Shown here one piece after another: positions 9,022 to 17,988 of a DNA stretch of 64,000 bases; the first letter of the stretch is position 1, and each line of letters begins with the position of its first letter. The stretch comes from Notoacmeibacter sp. MSK16QG-6 (GTDB taxonomy: Bacteria; Pseudomonadota; Alphaproteobacteria; Rhizobiales; Rhizobiaceae), in NCBI RefSeq assembly GCF_024158145.1, contig NZ_JAMYXM010000002.1:62001-126000 (forward strand). Reading direction: 5' to 3'. The translations under genes and the position numbers were made by a program. Below the pieces are notes generated by a model. It was not told the origin of the DNA. It saw nothing but the letters and a program-made list of their open reading frames with translations, and did not search any database.

Positions 9022-9339
9022 TCAATTTCCGGAAGCTTCAATCTGACGCAGCGCCTCCTGACCGTGGGTTCTGCCGAGACGGCGCAGATAAACTGCCTCG
9101 CTTTCCGAGGTGGGCAGCCCGCGCGGCGCAGGTCTGGCGGCCTGAACAGCCTGTATCTGCGCCTGCGCCTCAGTCGAACTCATTGGCGCGGCCGCCGGAA
9201 CAGGAACGACGTTGAGATTGGGGTAGGTCCCATCGTCAGCGATGCGAGCATCCGAGTAAGGCAGCACGTCCGGCGTACCGCAGGACGCGCAAACGAAGAG
9301 CGCCGCCGAAAAACCGAAAACTCGCATCAGCCTATGCAT
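9022..9339 (-). CDS. Small putative lipoprotein of unknown function
   Basis: The 105-residue product starts with a basic, hydrophobic leader (MHRLMRVFGFSAALFVCASC) and a Cys at position 20 that could be lipidated, although the residues before it do not form an ideal lipobox. The mature part is rich in Ala, Pro and Val, then has a conserved-looking DDGTYPNLNVVPVP stretch and a C-terminal EAVYLRRLGRTHGQEALRQIE helix. Similar small lipoproteins are common in rhizobia, with no assigned role. It is divergent from phaC and has its own terminator. I do not recognise a function. Confidence 0.7.
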   Translation of the reverse strand: MHRLMRVFGFSAALFVCASCGTPDVLPYSDARIADDGTYPNLNVVPVPAAAPMSSTEAQAQIQAVQAARPAPRGLPTSESEAVYLRRLGRTHGQEALRQIEASGN

Positions 9340-9488
9340 CGAACGTCCTCGTTTGACCGCCGAACCACTTATTCCAATGGCCTAGCCATTTTGTTCGCTG
9401 GGAATATTCCTTTTGTGCCATAGTGTTGAAAACATGTCACCTGCGTCGGATACGCCGCGCGTGAAAATGGACTCTGGGAGGTGGTTCG

Positions 9489-11339
9489 ATGGGCAAAGGC
9501 GAGGACAAGAAAAAGCAGACGCCTGACGAAAAACAAACGTCGGACGAAATGAAGACCATGGCCACGCAGGACCCAGAGGCCTTTGCGCGGAACATCGCAC
9601 TTGCCATGGAAAATGCGGGAAAGGCCGCTGCTGCCTGGCTACGTCCCCGCGAGCAACACCCGGAAAATTATGTTTCCGAAACGCCGGAGATCGTCAAGGA
9701 AACCGTAGAGACGATCATGCGTGTTCGTCACCATTTTCTCGCCGATCCGGTACGCGCGGTCGATATGCAAACCCGCCTGATGTCCAGCATGCTGGACGTC
9801 TGGAGCAAGAATGTCAGCCGACTTGCGGGTCAGACCATCGAGCCGGAGCCAGAAATCCAGCGCGACAAGCGCTTTGCGGGCGACGATTGGTCAGGCAATC
9901 CCTTTTACGCCTTTTTGCGCGACAGCTATTTCGCGCTGGATCATTGGGTGAAGGCGCTCGTCGATGACATGGAGGAAATGGACGCCACCGAGAAACGGAA
10001 GGCCGAGTTTTTGCTCGGCCAGGTCATGAATGCTCTTTCGCCAAGCAATTTTCCGCTGACCAACCCGACCGTCATGCGAGAGATGGTCGAATCGAACGGC
10101 GAAAATCTGGCCCGTGGCATGAAGATGCTGGCTGAAGACGTGGAGCGCGGCGGCGGCGAGATCAGGCTTCGCCAGGTCGATGCCACACCATTCAAGGTCG
10201 GCGAGAATATTGCGGTAACGCCCGGCAAAGTCGTCGCGCGCAATCGGCTGTGCGAAATTCTTCAGTATGAGCCGAGGACACAGAAGGTTCTAAAGCGCCC
10301 GCTGGTCATCGTGCCGCCATGGATCAACAAATTCTACATTCTCGACCTCAACAAAAAGAAGAGCTTCATTTCCTGGGCGGTCGAACAGGGTCACAGCGTG
10401 TTCGTGATCTCCTGGGTCAACCCTGATGAACGCCACCGCAACGAAAGCTGGGGCAATTACGCCCGCGATGGAATCGGTTTCGCGCTGGATACGGTCGAAG
10501 AGATCACCGGCGCAGACCGTATGAACATGATCGGTTATTGCGTGGGCGGCACGCTTTTGTCCTCCACGCTCGCCCTGCTTGCGCAGGAAGGCGACAAGCG
10601 ACCGGCATCCGCAACTCTCTTCACCACCCAGGTCGACTTCGAATTTGCCGGCGATCTGAAGATCTTCGCCACAGAGCGACAGGTCTGCGAAATCGAACAG
10701 GAACTTGACCGTACCGGCTATCTCGCGGGCGACAGGATGGCCAACGCCTTCAATCTCTTGCGCTCCAAGGAACTGATTTGGCCGTACATGGTGAACAACT
10801 ATATGCGCGGCCAAGACCCGATGGCGTTCGACCTGCTCTACTGGAACGGCGATCAGACGCGCATGACCGCAGCCAATCACAGCTTCTATCTGCGCAATTG
10901 CTATTTGGAGAACAATCTGTCGGCCGGGCGTATGAAGATCGACGGACGGACGATCAGCCTATCCGATATAAAAGTCCCGATTTACAATCTTGCAACAAGG
11001 GAAGACCACATCGCGCCGGCCAAGTCCGTTCATAAAGGCAGCCGGCTCTTCGGCGGTCCGGTGCAACTGGTGGTTTCCGGCTCGGGACATATTGCCGGCG
11101 TCATCAATCCGCCAGCGTCGAAGAAATATCAGTACTGGACCAACGACGCTGCCGACTTCTCAGAAAGCTACGATGAATGGCTCGCCGGTGCGAGTGAACA
11201 TCCTGGCTCGTGGTGGCCACACTGGCAGGCTTGGATCGAAGGCATGTCCGATAAGAAGGTGGAGGCGCGCGAGGTAACCGGTCTCGGTGGTGAGGTGCTC
11301 GGAAATGCGCCTGGCTCCTATGTCCAGATGCGAATCTGA
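9489..11339 (+). CDS. phaC: Class I poly(3-hydroxyalkanoate) synthase
   Basis: The 616-residue enzyme polymerises 3-hydroxyacyl-CoA into PHA storage granules. The lipase-like box GYCVGGTLLS carries the catalytic Cys351; the Asp is in ATREDHIAPAKS and the His in SGSGHIAGVINPP, completing the triad. The N-terminal PhaC domain (NYVSETPEIVKETVETIMRV onwards) is present, and the length fits class I. The first 30 residues are charged and low in complexity. The ribosome site GGGAGGTGG (9476-9484) is unusually strong and is complementary at eight of nine positions to the CCTCCTCCC loops of the RNA array at 17.9 kb. No phaA, phaB, phaR or phasin gene is nearby. Confidence 0.97.
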   Translation: MGKGEDKKKQTPDEKQTSDEMKTMATQDPEAFARNIALAMENAGKAAAAWLRPREQHPENYVSETPEIVKETVETIMRVRHHFLADPVRAVDMQTRLMSSMLDVWSKNVSRLAGQTIEPEPEIQRDKRFAGDDWSGNPFYAFLRDSYFALDHWVKALVDDMEEMDATEKRKAEFLLGQVMNALSPSNFPLTNPTVMREMVESNGENLARGMKMLAEDVERGGGEIRLRQVDATPFKVGENIAVTPGKVVARNRLCEILQYEPRTQKVLKRPLVIVPPWINKFYILDLNKKKSFISWAVEQGHSVFVISWVNPDERHRNESWGNYARDGIGFALDTVEEITGADRMNMIGYCVGGTLLSSTLALLAQEGDKRPASATLFTTQVDFEFAGDLKIFATERQVCEIEQELDRTGYLAGDRMANAFNLLRSKELIWPYMVNNYMRGQDPMAFDLLYWNGDQTRMTAANHSFYLRNCYLENNLSAGRMKIDGRTISLSDIKVPIYNLATREDHIAPAKSVHKGSRLFGGPVQLVVSGSGHIAGVINPPASKKYQYWTNDAADFSESYDEWLAGASEHPGSWWPHWQAWIEGMSDKKVEAREVTGLGGEVLGNAPGSYVQMRI

Positions 11340-11536
11340 TAGGCTCGGCTGAAGCATTGCGAGGTCGGAGCGCAACCCTTAATTGCGCCCTATTTCTGTC
11401 ACAGGATCGTCATGGCTGCTTCGGCAGGCATTGGGGGGCGCTAACCGGTGATTAAGCCAGTTCGCTATATGTGATTTAAAATTTTCTGCGTGACCGCCTT
11501 CAATAGCGGTTTCGTCTGCCAAGAGGGGCGTTCCGT

Positions 11537-12682
11537 TTGCGGGAGCTTAAGAACAGAAGCCATGGTACGCGTCTGGCCGCTTTGCTGCTGTTGTCAGCAT
11601 CCGCACTATCCGTCGCGGGATGCACCTCTGGAACACCGGTTCCGCCTCTTGGCCTCGCTCTCGCCGATGTCGCCGCCACGGAGTCTTCTACAACCCCGCC
11701 CCAACAGGTCGCCAGCGACGACAGCTCGGCTCCAAGTGGCAGTGCTTCCGAACTGGCAGTTTTTGAGCAGGGCGATGGTGATGGCGGCAGCGAGGACGAC
11801 GGCGATTCACGCCTTGCGATGAATGACGGCGCGGGAGCAACGCCCGCGCAACTCGCACCACCGTCGTCCGGGGCAGTTTCTACGCCTCCGCCGATCCAAT
11901 TGGCCAGCCAACCCGCTGCTGCAAGCTCGACCGATGCGCCAGCTCTGGCAACGGCCGCAATGGCGCCGGTTGCCGCCCCATCAACGCAAATGCCGCGTCC
12001 GATTCCCCTTCAGCAAAACTCGGTTCCCCGCGCGCAGGGGCAAGGACAAGTGGCTCTCGCACTTGCCGAGCCACCACGTCCGATCAGGCTTGACCGGCCT
12101 GTTTCAAACAGCCTTTCGCCGACGCCCGCCATGCAGGCCAGTGTCAAATCGGAATCGACCGCTCAGATCGTTGGAGCCGGCGAATCCGTGCTGCCGGGGG
12201 TTGATAAGAACCGCCTGTTCGAAATCGAACGCAAGGACGGCCTGTCAGACAATAGCGATATCGATCTGGAGGAATCAGACGAACCCGTCCGGCTCGCTTC
12301 CCTTTCCGGCCTTGCACGGCTGGCGCCGAATGGTCTGAAGACGCAGCATGACGGTGTCGACGTCAAATGCCTGAAGCCGGCTCTCGTGCGGGTGTTGAAT
12401 CAGGTGGAACGAAAATTCGGTCGTCCAGTAATTGTCACGTCCGGTTTCCGTTCGCGCAAACGCAATGCAAGCGCGCGAGGCGCCAAGCGCTCACTCCATA
12501 TGTTCTGCGCAGCAGCCGACATACAGGTCGAGGGCGTCAGCAAATGGACGTTGGCCGAATATCTGCGCGGCATGGATGGCCGTGGCGGCGTCGGCACTTA
12601 CTGCCACACCAAATCCGTCCATATCGATGTCGGGCCGCAGCGGGACTGGAACTGGCGCTGTAAGAGACGTCGGCGCCGCTAA
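11537..12682 (+). CDS. Lipoprotein with C-terminal M15-type (DUF882/YcbK-like) peptidase domain
   Basis: The 381-residue protein starts at TTG behind AGAGGGG. It has a leader ending LSVAGC, a good lipobox. Residues of roughly 30-250 are low-complexity, rich in Ala, Ser and Pro, and probably a periplasmic spacer. The C-terminal 110 residues form a D,D-peptidase-like fold: VIVTSGFRSRKRNA, then SLHMFCAAADIQV (His and Asp ligands) and SVHIDVGPQRDW (third ligand His). It likely trims or binds peptidoglycan from the membrane. The extreme C-terminus is a run of arginines (CKRRRRR). It is followed by tRNA-Glu. The exact substrate is unknown. Confidence 0.85.
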   Translation: MRELKNRSHGTRLAALLLLSASALSVAGCTSGTPVPPLGLALADVAATESSTTPPQQVASDDSSAPSGSASELAVFEQGDGDGGSEDDGDSRLAMNDGAGATPAQLAPPSSGAVSTPPPIQLASQPAAASSTDAPALATAAMAPVAAPSTQMPRPIPLQQNSVPRAQGQGQVALALAEPPRPIRLDRPVSNSLSPTPAMQASVKSESTAQIVGAGESVLPGVDKNRLFEIERKDGLSDNSDIDLEESDEPVRLASLSGLARLAPNGLKTQHDGVDVKCLKPALVRVLNQVERKFGRPVIVTSGFRSRKRNASARGAKRSLHMFCAAADIQVEGVSKWTLAEYLRGMDGRGGVGTYCHTKSVHIDVGPQRDWNWRCKRRRRR

Positions 12683-12771
12683 TCTTCGGCCTGCCGAAGT
12701 GCCTGGCATGGCTATCGCCGAGACGATTTATCCCCAATCGCGCTTTTTCGAATTTTCATGACAATCCGCAC

Positions 12772-12800
12772 TTGCGTTTGCCGGGACCTTCCGACTATAC
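12772..12800 (+). promoter_or_regulatory. Promoter of tRNA-Glu
   Basis: TTGCGT (12772-12777) and CTATAC (12795-12800) are separated by 17 bases and end 16 bases before the mature tRNA. Spacing and position are right for a housekeeping promoter. Confidence 0.55.
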
Positions 12801-12816
12801 GGCTCACACCTTATCC

Positions 12817-12892
12817 GCGCCCTTCGTCTAGCGGTCTAGGACGCCGCCCTTTCACGGCGGAAACACGGGTTCGAGTCCCGTAGGGCGTACCA
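12817..12892 (+). tRNA. tRNA-Glu (TTC anticodon)
   Basis: The sequence folds into a full cloverleaf of 76 bases. The acceptor stem GCGCCCT pairs with AGGGCGT (first pair G-U), the anticodon stem CCGCC/GGCGG holds the loop CTTTCAC with anticodon TTC, and the T arm is ACGGG-TTCGAGT-CCCGT. The CCA end is encoded at 12890-12892. Confidence 0.97.
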
Positions 12893-12992
12893 TCTCTTTC
12901 TCCAGCGAACATACTTGCATTTGCGCGGTGGCCTTGCCATGTCGCTAGTCAATGCGAACGGCGCAGAGCCGGAAATGCCGGAGAGAAAGCCA

Positions 12993-13826
12993 ATGACCAT
13001 CTATATTCAGGCCGAAGATGATGTCTTGCGGAATACCGGCCAGATCCGTCTCTACGGTCCAGAGGCTTTCGAAGGCATGCGCAGGGCTTCGGAACTGACA
13101 GCCCGGTGCCTCGACGAATTGGTGGAGTTAGTAAAGCCCGGCACCCCGACCGAAGAGATCGACGATTTTGTGTTCAGCTTTGGCTTGGACCATGGCGCTG
13201 TTCCGGCGACGCTGAATTATCGCGGCTACCGCAAAAGCTCCTGCACCTCGAAGAATGAAGTGGTGTGTCACGGCATTCCCGACCGCAAACCGCTTCGCGA
13301 AGGCGACATTGTGAATATCGACGTCACCTACGTCCTCGATGGCTGGCATGGCGACTCGTCGCGCATGTATCCGGTCGGACGCATCAAGCCTTTCGCACGC
13401 AAATTGCTTGAGGTGACGCAGGAATGCCTGATGAAGGGTATTGGGGCGGTCCGCCCTGGCGTGAAGACCGGCGCCATCGGTGAAGCCATACAGACCCACG
13501 CGGAAGCAAATCGCTATTCCGTCGTTCGTGATTTCTGTGGCCACGGCGTAGGCGCACTTTTTCACGATGCCCCTAATATTCTGCATTATGGACGCGCCAA
13601 TGAGGGCATAGAGATGCGTGAAGGCATGATCTTCACCATTGAGCCCATGATCAATATGGGCCGCCCTCACGTCCGGGTGCTCAACGATGGCTGGACCGCG
13701 ATTACCGCGGATCGCAAGCTGACCGCGCAATATGAACATACGGTCGGCGTGACCGAAAACGGGTGCGAAATCTTCACCCGCAGTCCGGCCGGACTTGACC
13801 GTCCCGGTCTCGACGACCCAAGCTAA
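12993..13826 (+). CDS. map: Methionine aminopeptidase, type I
   Basis: The enzyme removes the initiator methionine from nascent proteins. The metal ligands are in DVTYVLDGWHGDSSRMY (two Asp), FCGHGVGALFHDAPN (His), FTIEPMINMG (Glu) and TAQYEHTVGVT (Glu). I chose the ATG at 12993 (277 residues), which gives the usual family length and follows GGAGAG; in-frame ATGs at 12915 and 12939 would add 26 or 18 residues. It starts 100 bases after tRNA-Glu and 36 bases before radC, in the same direction. Confidence 0.95.
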   Translation: MTIYIQAEDDVLRNTGQIRLYGPEAFEGMRRASELTARCLDELVELVKPGTPTEEIDDFVFSFGLDHGAVPATLNYRGYRKSSCTSKNEVVCHGIPDRKPLREGDIVNIDVTYVLDGWHGDSSRMYPVGRIKPFARKLLEVTQECLMKGIGAVRPGVKTGAIGEAIQTHAEANRYSVVRDFCGHGVGALFHDAPNILHYGRANEGIEMREGMIFTIEPMINMGRPHVRVLNDGWTAITADRKLTAQYEHTVGVTENGCEIFTRSPAGLDRPGLDDPS

Positions 13827-13862
13827 GACAGCCAGACGAAGCGAGACAGGCCGGAAGAACAG

Positions 13863-14669
13863 ATGGGCGAAGCGGACGAACGTGGTTTCTTCGAGCGCTT
13901 CGGTCAGAACGATGCCGAACCCGATACACCCGATGCTTCTCCTGTCAGGAAGCAGCGATCTGGCTATCGGGGCAAGACGGAAGCCGCAAACGGCGCAAAG
14001 CCCCTCTATCACGGCCACCGGGAGCGGTTGAAGGAACGTTTCGATTCGCATGGCGACGAAAATTTTCGCGACGATGAGTTGCTGGAACTCTATCTTTTCC
14101 GCGCTGTTCCCCGCGCAGATACCAAAAGCATCGCCAAGGCGCTTCTCGCACGCTTTGGCAGCCTCTCTGCCGTTCTGTCGGCTCCTCGCCATCTATTGCG
14201 TGAAGTTCCGAAGGTCGGCGATGCGGTTGCCCGCGATCTTGCAGTAGCCGCAGCAATCCACCGCCGGTGCCTCAAGCGGGACATCCAGCACCGCGAGGTG
14301 CTCTCCTCCTGGTCCGCACTTATCGATTATTGCCGTGCAGCCATGCAGCATGAGGCAAAAGAACAGTTCCGCATTCTTTTTCTCGACAAAAAGAACGTTT
14401 TGATCGCCGACGAGGTGCAACAGGTAGGCACGGTCGACCATACGCCCGTCTATCCACGGGAAGTGGTCAAACGGGCGCTGGAATTATCGGCGACGGCTTT
14501 GATTCTGGTGCACAACCATCCATCCGGCGATCCGACCCCTTCCCGAGCGGATATCGCGATGACGAAGACGATCATCGACGTTGCGACGCCACTCGGCATC
14601 GCAATTCACGATCATGTGATCATCGCACGATCCGGAGAAGCCAGCCTGCGTGGCCAGGGCTACCTCTGA
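13863..14669 (+). CDS. radC: RadC family protein (JAB/MPN domain)
   Basis: The 268-residue product has an N-terminal helix-hairpin-helix-like half ([31 protein letters not shown]) and a C-terminal JAB domain. The JAMM metal motif is clear: [20 protein letters not shown]. The first 45 or so residues are a charged extension. RadC proteins were named for DNA repair in E. coli, but that role is disputed; the JAMM site indicates a metal-dependent hydrolase or isopeptidase-type fold. It follows map by 36 bases and may share its transcript, a pairing common in rhizobia. Confidence 0.94.
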   Translation: MGEADERGFFERFGQNDAEPDTPDASPVRKQRSGYRGKTEAANGAKPLYHGHRERLKERFDSHGDENFRDDELLELYLFRAVPRADTKSIAKALLARFGSLSAVLSAPRHLLREVPKVGDAVARDLAVAAAIHRRCLKRDIQHREVLSSWSALIDYCRAAMQHEAKEQFRILFLDKKNVLIADEVQQVGTVDHTPVYPREVVKRALELSATALILVHNHPSGDPTPSRADIAMTKTIIDVATPLGIAIHDHVIIARSGEASLRGQGYL

Positions 14670-14733
14670 CGACCGATCCAGCAACATGACTGCAATGTGC
14701 CGCAGCCGGTAGAATTTACCGAAAATTTTATGG

Positions 14734-14749
14734 TTAACCATAAGTAAAC
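14734..14749. promoter_or_regulatory. CtrA-like binding site upstream of the methyltransferase gene
   Basis: TTAACCATAAGTAAAC reads TTAA, seven bases, TAAAC, one mismatch from the alphaproteobacterial CtrA consensus TTAA-N7-TTAAC, and also contains the half-site TTAACCAT. It is inside a short palindrome (ATGGTTAACCAT, 14730-14741). It lies 78 bases before the ATG of the methyltransferase gene. Binding by CtrA is inference. Confidence 0.35.
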
Positions 14750-14826
14750 ATTGATGGTTACCGAACGGTTACTCTTCTCTCGCCTTCGACTAGATGTTGT
14801 GTCTCATAACGAGACAGGACACGCCG

Positions 14827-15636
14827 ATGAGTATCGTATTGAAACGGAAAGCCGCGGAGAATCACGCTGACGCAACCGTGACCGCGCTCCGCGATCCTTA
14901 TCGCGACCCGGCCAGCCGGGAATTTCGGTTTCGCCAGGCGCGTTTCCGTCTTGTCAGGGAAATGATCGAAGCCGCTCTGACCGAGCGCAACCAGGTAAGA
15001 ATTATCGACCTTGGCGGCACGGAGAAGTATTGGGAGATCGGTCGTGATTTTCTCGATGCGCATCGTGATCGCCTGCACATAACGCTGGTCAATCCGGAGG
15101 TATTTCCAATCCGGGACCGGGCGCTGTTCACTTCACTGAAAGGCGATGCCACTGCGTCGGACCTCATGATGGGCGAGACCTTCGATATCGCTCATTCCAA
15201 CTCGGTTATCGAACATGTCGGCTGGATGAATGATATGGCGCGGTTTGCCGATAATATGCGGCGGCTCGGCAATCGATATTACATGCAAACGCCGAATTAC
15301 TGGTTTCCGCTGGAGCCGCATTTTCGCTTTCCGGGTTTCCAGTATCTGCCTGGGTCGATACGCATTGCGATGCTGCAGCGCGTGAAGCTGGGCTTTTTTC
15401 GACCGCTTCCATCCTACAGCGAGGCGAAAGATGTTATCGATCATCACCGCCTACTATCGATGCGCCAGGTCCGGCGTCTGTTTCCGGATGCGCAGTTCGA
15501 ATATGAGTGGGTTTACGGACTTCCGAAATCGATCATGGCGATGCGCCATCATCCCGTACGCCACTCTCTCTCCGCACCGCCAATTCTGCCTGACGATTTG
15601 GAAGAGACGGCGAACGCAACGCGCCAGCCGGCCTGA
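14827..15636 (+). CDS. Class I SAM-dependent methyltransferase family protein
   Basis: The 269-residue protein has a Rossmann-like methyltransferase core: IIDLGGTEKYWEIG as motif I, ITLVNPE as the acidic strand-2 motif, and FDIAHSNSVIEHVG as motif IV, followed by YYMQTPNYWFPLEPHFRFPG. Proteins of this type often lie in polysaccharide or lipid modification loci, but the acceptor is unknown. The start at 14827 follows a GACAGGA ribosome site; an ATG 33 bases upstream lacks one. The gene stands alone between radC and the convergent tig, with which it shares a hairpin at 15664-15685. Confidence 0.8.
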   Translation: MSIVLKRKAAENHADATVTALRDPYRDPASREFRFRQARFRLVREMIEAALTERNQVRIIDLGGTEKYWEIGRDFLDAHRDRLHITLVNPEVFPIRDRALFTSLKGDATASDLMMGETFDIAHSNSVIEHVGWMNDMARFADNMRRLGNRYYMQTPNYWFPLEPHFRFPGFQYLPGSIRIAMLQRVKLGFFRPLPSYSEAKDVIDHHRLLSMRQVRRLFPDAQFEYEWVYGLPKSIMAMRHHPVRHSLSAPPILPDDLEETANATRQPA

Positions 15637-15657
15637 ATCCGAAACATAGACAGATAA

Positions 15658-15690
15658 AGAAAAGGCCGCGTCGTCGGACGCGGCCTCTCT
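15658..15690 (-). terminator. Terminator of tig, probably shared with the convergent methyltransferase gene
   Basis: A perfect 9-bp stem, GGCCGCGTC (15664-15672) with GACGCGGCC (15677-15685) and a four-base loop, is followed on the minus strand by TTTTCTTT. On the plus strand the tail is TCTCTTGAT, weaker, so it mainly serves tig. Confidence 0.85.
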
Positions 15691-15715
15691 TGATATCGCT
15701 TCCGAGGAAGGGCGA

Positions 15716-17095
15716 TCAGGCGTCGTCGCCTGCCGTAGCCGTGCTGCTGCCGAACTCTTCGTCCTCTTCCGCCATCAGTTCTTCCTTGCTGACAGTCTTG
15801 TCGTTGACGCTGATCTCTTCCATCAGGTGGTCGATCACCTTCTCTTCGAAAATCGGCGCGCGCAAAGCGTTCACAGCATCGGGCGTGTTACGGTAGAATT
15901 CCATCACCTGCTGCTCTTGTCCGGGATAGCGGCGGAGTTGCTCACCAAGCGCCTGCTGCAGTTCCTGCTCGGTGACTGTGATTTCCGCTTTCTCGCCGAT
16001 AGCGGACAGAACGAGCCCGAGACGAACGCGACGCGCGGCCAACTTCTGGTAGTCTTCGCGAGCAGCTTCTTCGGTCGTGTCCTCATCCTCGAAGGACTTG
16101 CCGTTGCGCTCCAGATCGGCCGTCACCTGATTCCAGATATTGTTGAACTCAGCCTCGGTCAGCTTTTCGGGAGTCTCGAACTGGTAGCGCTCGTCGAGTG
16201 CGTCCAGAAGCGAACGCTTCACCTTCTGGCGGGTCATCTGGCCGTACTGACCCTGCACCTGATCGCGAACGATCTCGCGCAGCTTGTCCATGCTCTCTAG
16301 ACCGAGCTTCTTGGCCAGTTCGTCATTCAGTTCCTGTTCCTGAGCAGCTGCGACTTCATGGATCGTGACGTCGAAAGTCGCTTCCTTGCCGGCAAGATGT
16401 TCGGCTCCGTACTCTTCGGGGAAGGTGACGGTAATCGTTTTTTCGTCGCCCTTTTTCAGACCCACAAGCTGTTCTTCGAAGCCCGGAATGAAATTGCCGG
16501 ACCCGAGAACCAGATTGGCGCCTTCAGCCTTTCCGCCGTCGAACGGTTCGCCATCGATCTTGCCGAGATAATCGAGCGTGACACGGTCGCCATCTTCTGC
16601 AGCGCCCTCTTTTTCCTCGTAGGAGCGAGCGGACTGGGCGATCTGCTTGACCTGATCCTCGATCTCCTCATCGGCGACTTCTACGACCGGGCGTTCGATC
16701 GTAATGTCGGACACGTCCTGAAGTTCGAACTGGGGAACGATTTCGTATTTCAGTTCGAAAGCGAAATCCTGCTCGCCTGCCAGGATTTTCTCGGCTTCTT
16801 CCTGATCTTCCGTCATGACGATTTCGGGCTGCATGGCGGCCTTTTCATCACGCTCGGCGATCACGTTGCGGGTCGAGTTCGTGACGATATCATTGACGAT
16901 CTCGGCCATGAACGACTTGCCGTACATGCGCTTCAGATGGGCCGTCGGCACCTTGCCGGGGCGGAAACCCTTCAGTCGGACCTTGTCCTTTGAATCGTTG
17001 ATCCGCTCCATCAGTCGCGATTCCATATCGGCGGCCGGTACGACGACCTTGATTTCGCGCTTCAGGCCCTCATTGAGCGTTTCGGTTACCTGCAT
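15716..17095 (-). CDS. tig: Trigger factor
   Basis: The 459-residue ribosome-associated chaperone and prolyl isomerase begins [20 protein letters not shown]. The ribosome-docking signature GFRPGKVP is present, followed by the FKBP domain ([39 protein letters not shown]) and the long helical C-terminal chaperone domain. The C-terminus is acidic. The open frame extends upstream to 17230 but that stretch runs through tRNA-Leu, so the ATG at 17095 is right. A strong hairpin lies just downstream of the stop codon. Confidence 0.97.
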   Translation of the reverse strand: MQVTETLNEGLKREIKVVVPAADMESRLMERINDSKDKVRLKGFRPGKVPTAHLKRMYGKSFMAEIVNDIVTNSTRNVIAERDEKAAMQPEIVMTEDQEEAEKILAGEQDFAFELKYEIVPQFELQDVSDITIERPVVEVADEEIEDQVKQIAQSARSYEEKEGAAEDGDRVTLDYLGKIDGEPFDGGKAEGANLVLGSGNFIPGFEEQLVGLKKGDEKTITVTFPEEYGAEHLAGKEATFDVTIHEVAAAQEQELNDELAKKLGLESMDKLREIVRDQVQGQYGQMTRQKVKRSLLDALDERYQFETPEKLTEAEFNNIWNQVTADLERNGKSFEDEDTTEEAAREDYQKLAARRVRLGLVLSAIGEKAEITVTEQELQQALGEQLRRYPGQEQQVMEFYRNTPDAVNALRAPIFEEKVIDHLMEEISVNDKTVSKEELMAEEDEEFGSSTATAGDDA

Positions 17096-17191
17096 ATTCA
17101 CTCTCTTCTGTCGCATGCGGGAGAACGACCGGCTCTTCGTGAATACCGGGTCGTCACTCCTGCGAAATTTCGGTCTCGCGGGGGCTGGCCC

Positions 17192-17273
<82 letters not shown>

Positions 17274-17309
17274 TCATGCCGATGGTTGGCCACCCGCAAA
17301 AGCGCGGCC

Positions 17310-17337
17310 CTCTTATCACGCCGGTCTGCTGCTTCAA
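17310..17337 (-). promoter_or_regulatory. Possible promoter of tRNA-Leu
   Basis: On the minus strand TTGAAG (17332-17337) and TAAGAG (17310-17315) are 16 bases apart, and would start transcription about 30 bases before the tRNA. Confidence 0.35.
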
Positions 17338-17562
17338 AGAAAAAATCGGCCCTTTGGGGACGATTTCGTAAATTCCGTGCAGCGGCTCAGGCAGCCGATG
17401 CCGACGACGGAAATGGTAAAGAAAAGATGACACGAGCCCTGCGCCTGTTGCACCGCACCAATGCAAACGCATCACTGGTAATCAGCCCCTCAAAACGGCA
17501 AATGCATAAAAACAAACCAGCGAACTGCATATCGCAGGCGCACAACACAATAAGGAAATGAA

Positions 17563-17703
17563 ATGAACATCGTCGACAACTATCGCCGCTGGCGGATGTA
17601 CCGCAAAACCGTCGAACAGCTTTCCTATCTGTCCGACGCGCAGCTCAACGACATCGGTATCAACCGCTCTTCGATCCAGCAGGCCGCACGGCGCAGCCTT
17701 TGA
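17563..17703 (+). CDS. DUF1127 (YjiS-like) small arginine-rich protein
   Basis: This 46-codon gene encodes MNIVDNYRRWRMYRKTVEQL, continuing SYLSDAQLNDIGINRSSIQQ and ending AARRSL. The pattern of a basic helix followed by LSDAQLNDIGI is the DUF1127 signature. AAGGAA lies eight bases before the ATG. In Rhodobacter a DUF1127 protein encoded just upstream of CcsR RNAs is an RNA-binding protein that affects RNA turnover, and the same arrangement is seen here: the CCTCCTCCC hairpin array begins about 200 bases downstream. A hairpin follows its stop codon. The role here is inference by family and neighbourhood. The 289 bases between it and tRNA-Leu hold nothing else I can name. Confidence 0.9.
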   Translation: MNIVDNYRRWRMYRKTVEQLSYLSDAQLNDIGINRSSIQQAARRSL

Positions 17704-17747
17704 TGGTCGTCGCTTGGACGACGGATGACACAACTGAATATACCTTA

Positions 17748-17783
17748 TAAGGGCCGCTCCGATTGGGCGGCCCTTAGCTTTTG
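17748..17783 (+). terminator. Hairpin terminator after the DUF1127 gene
   Basis: TAAGGGCCGC (17748-17757) pairs perfectly with GCGGCCCTTA (17767-17776), followed by GCTTTT. The U tract is short, so read-through into the downstream RNA array is plausible. Confidence 0.6.
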
Positions 17784-17900
17784 CAATGAGCCATGCAAGT
17801 AAAAACGCTATAGGCGTCGCGAGATACCCGCTCGGTGCAATGCTGCTATGCAACATGGACGCTAGCGAGCGTGAAACGGATCGCTTAAATATTTTCTCGA

Positions 17901-17976
17901 CCGGGGCAGACAACTCCTCCTCCCAATGTCTCCCCGGAACATATTCGCCGAAGCCAACTCCTCCTCCCAGGCTTCG
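17901..17976 (+). ncRNA. Cuckoo/CcsR-type small RNA, unit 1 (two CCTCCTCCC hairpins)
   Basis: Two hairpins each present CCTCCTCCC in an unpaired loop. Hairpin 1 pairs CCGGGG-C-AGACA (17901-17912) with TGTCTCCCCGG (17927-17937), motif at 17916-17924. Hairpin 2 pairs CGAAGCC (17949-17955) with GGCTTCG (17970-17976), motif at 17960-17968. The motif resembles the anti-Shine-Dalgarno end of 16S rRNA, so these RNAs may bind GGAGG-type ribosome sites. Two such stem-loops in about 75 bases, downstream of a DUF1127 gene, is the known layout of the stress-induced CcsR/cuckoo RNAs of alphaproteobacteria. No convincing separate promoter was seen in 17783-17900; co-transcription with DUF1127 and processing is possible. 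Confidence 0.75.
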
Positions 17977-17988
17977 ACGGAACGCGAG

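Noticed and set aside
13128-14192. 354-codon open frame on the minus strand
   Set aside because: It covers map and radC in the other direction; both are convincing genes.
17482-17913. 143-codon minus-strand frame over the DUF1127 gene
   Set aside because: It is opposite the DUF1127 gene and the start of the RNA array, with no ribosome site or known family.
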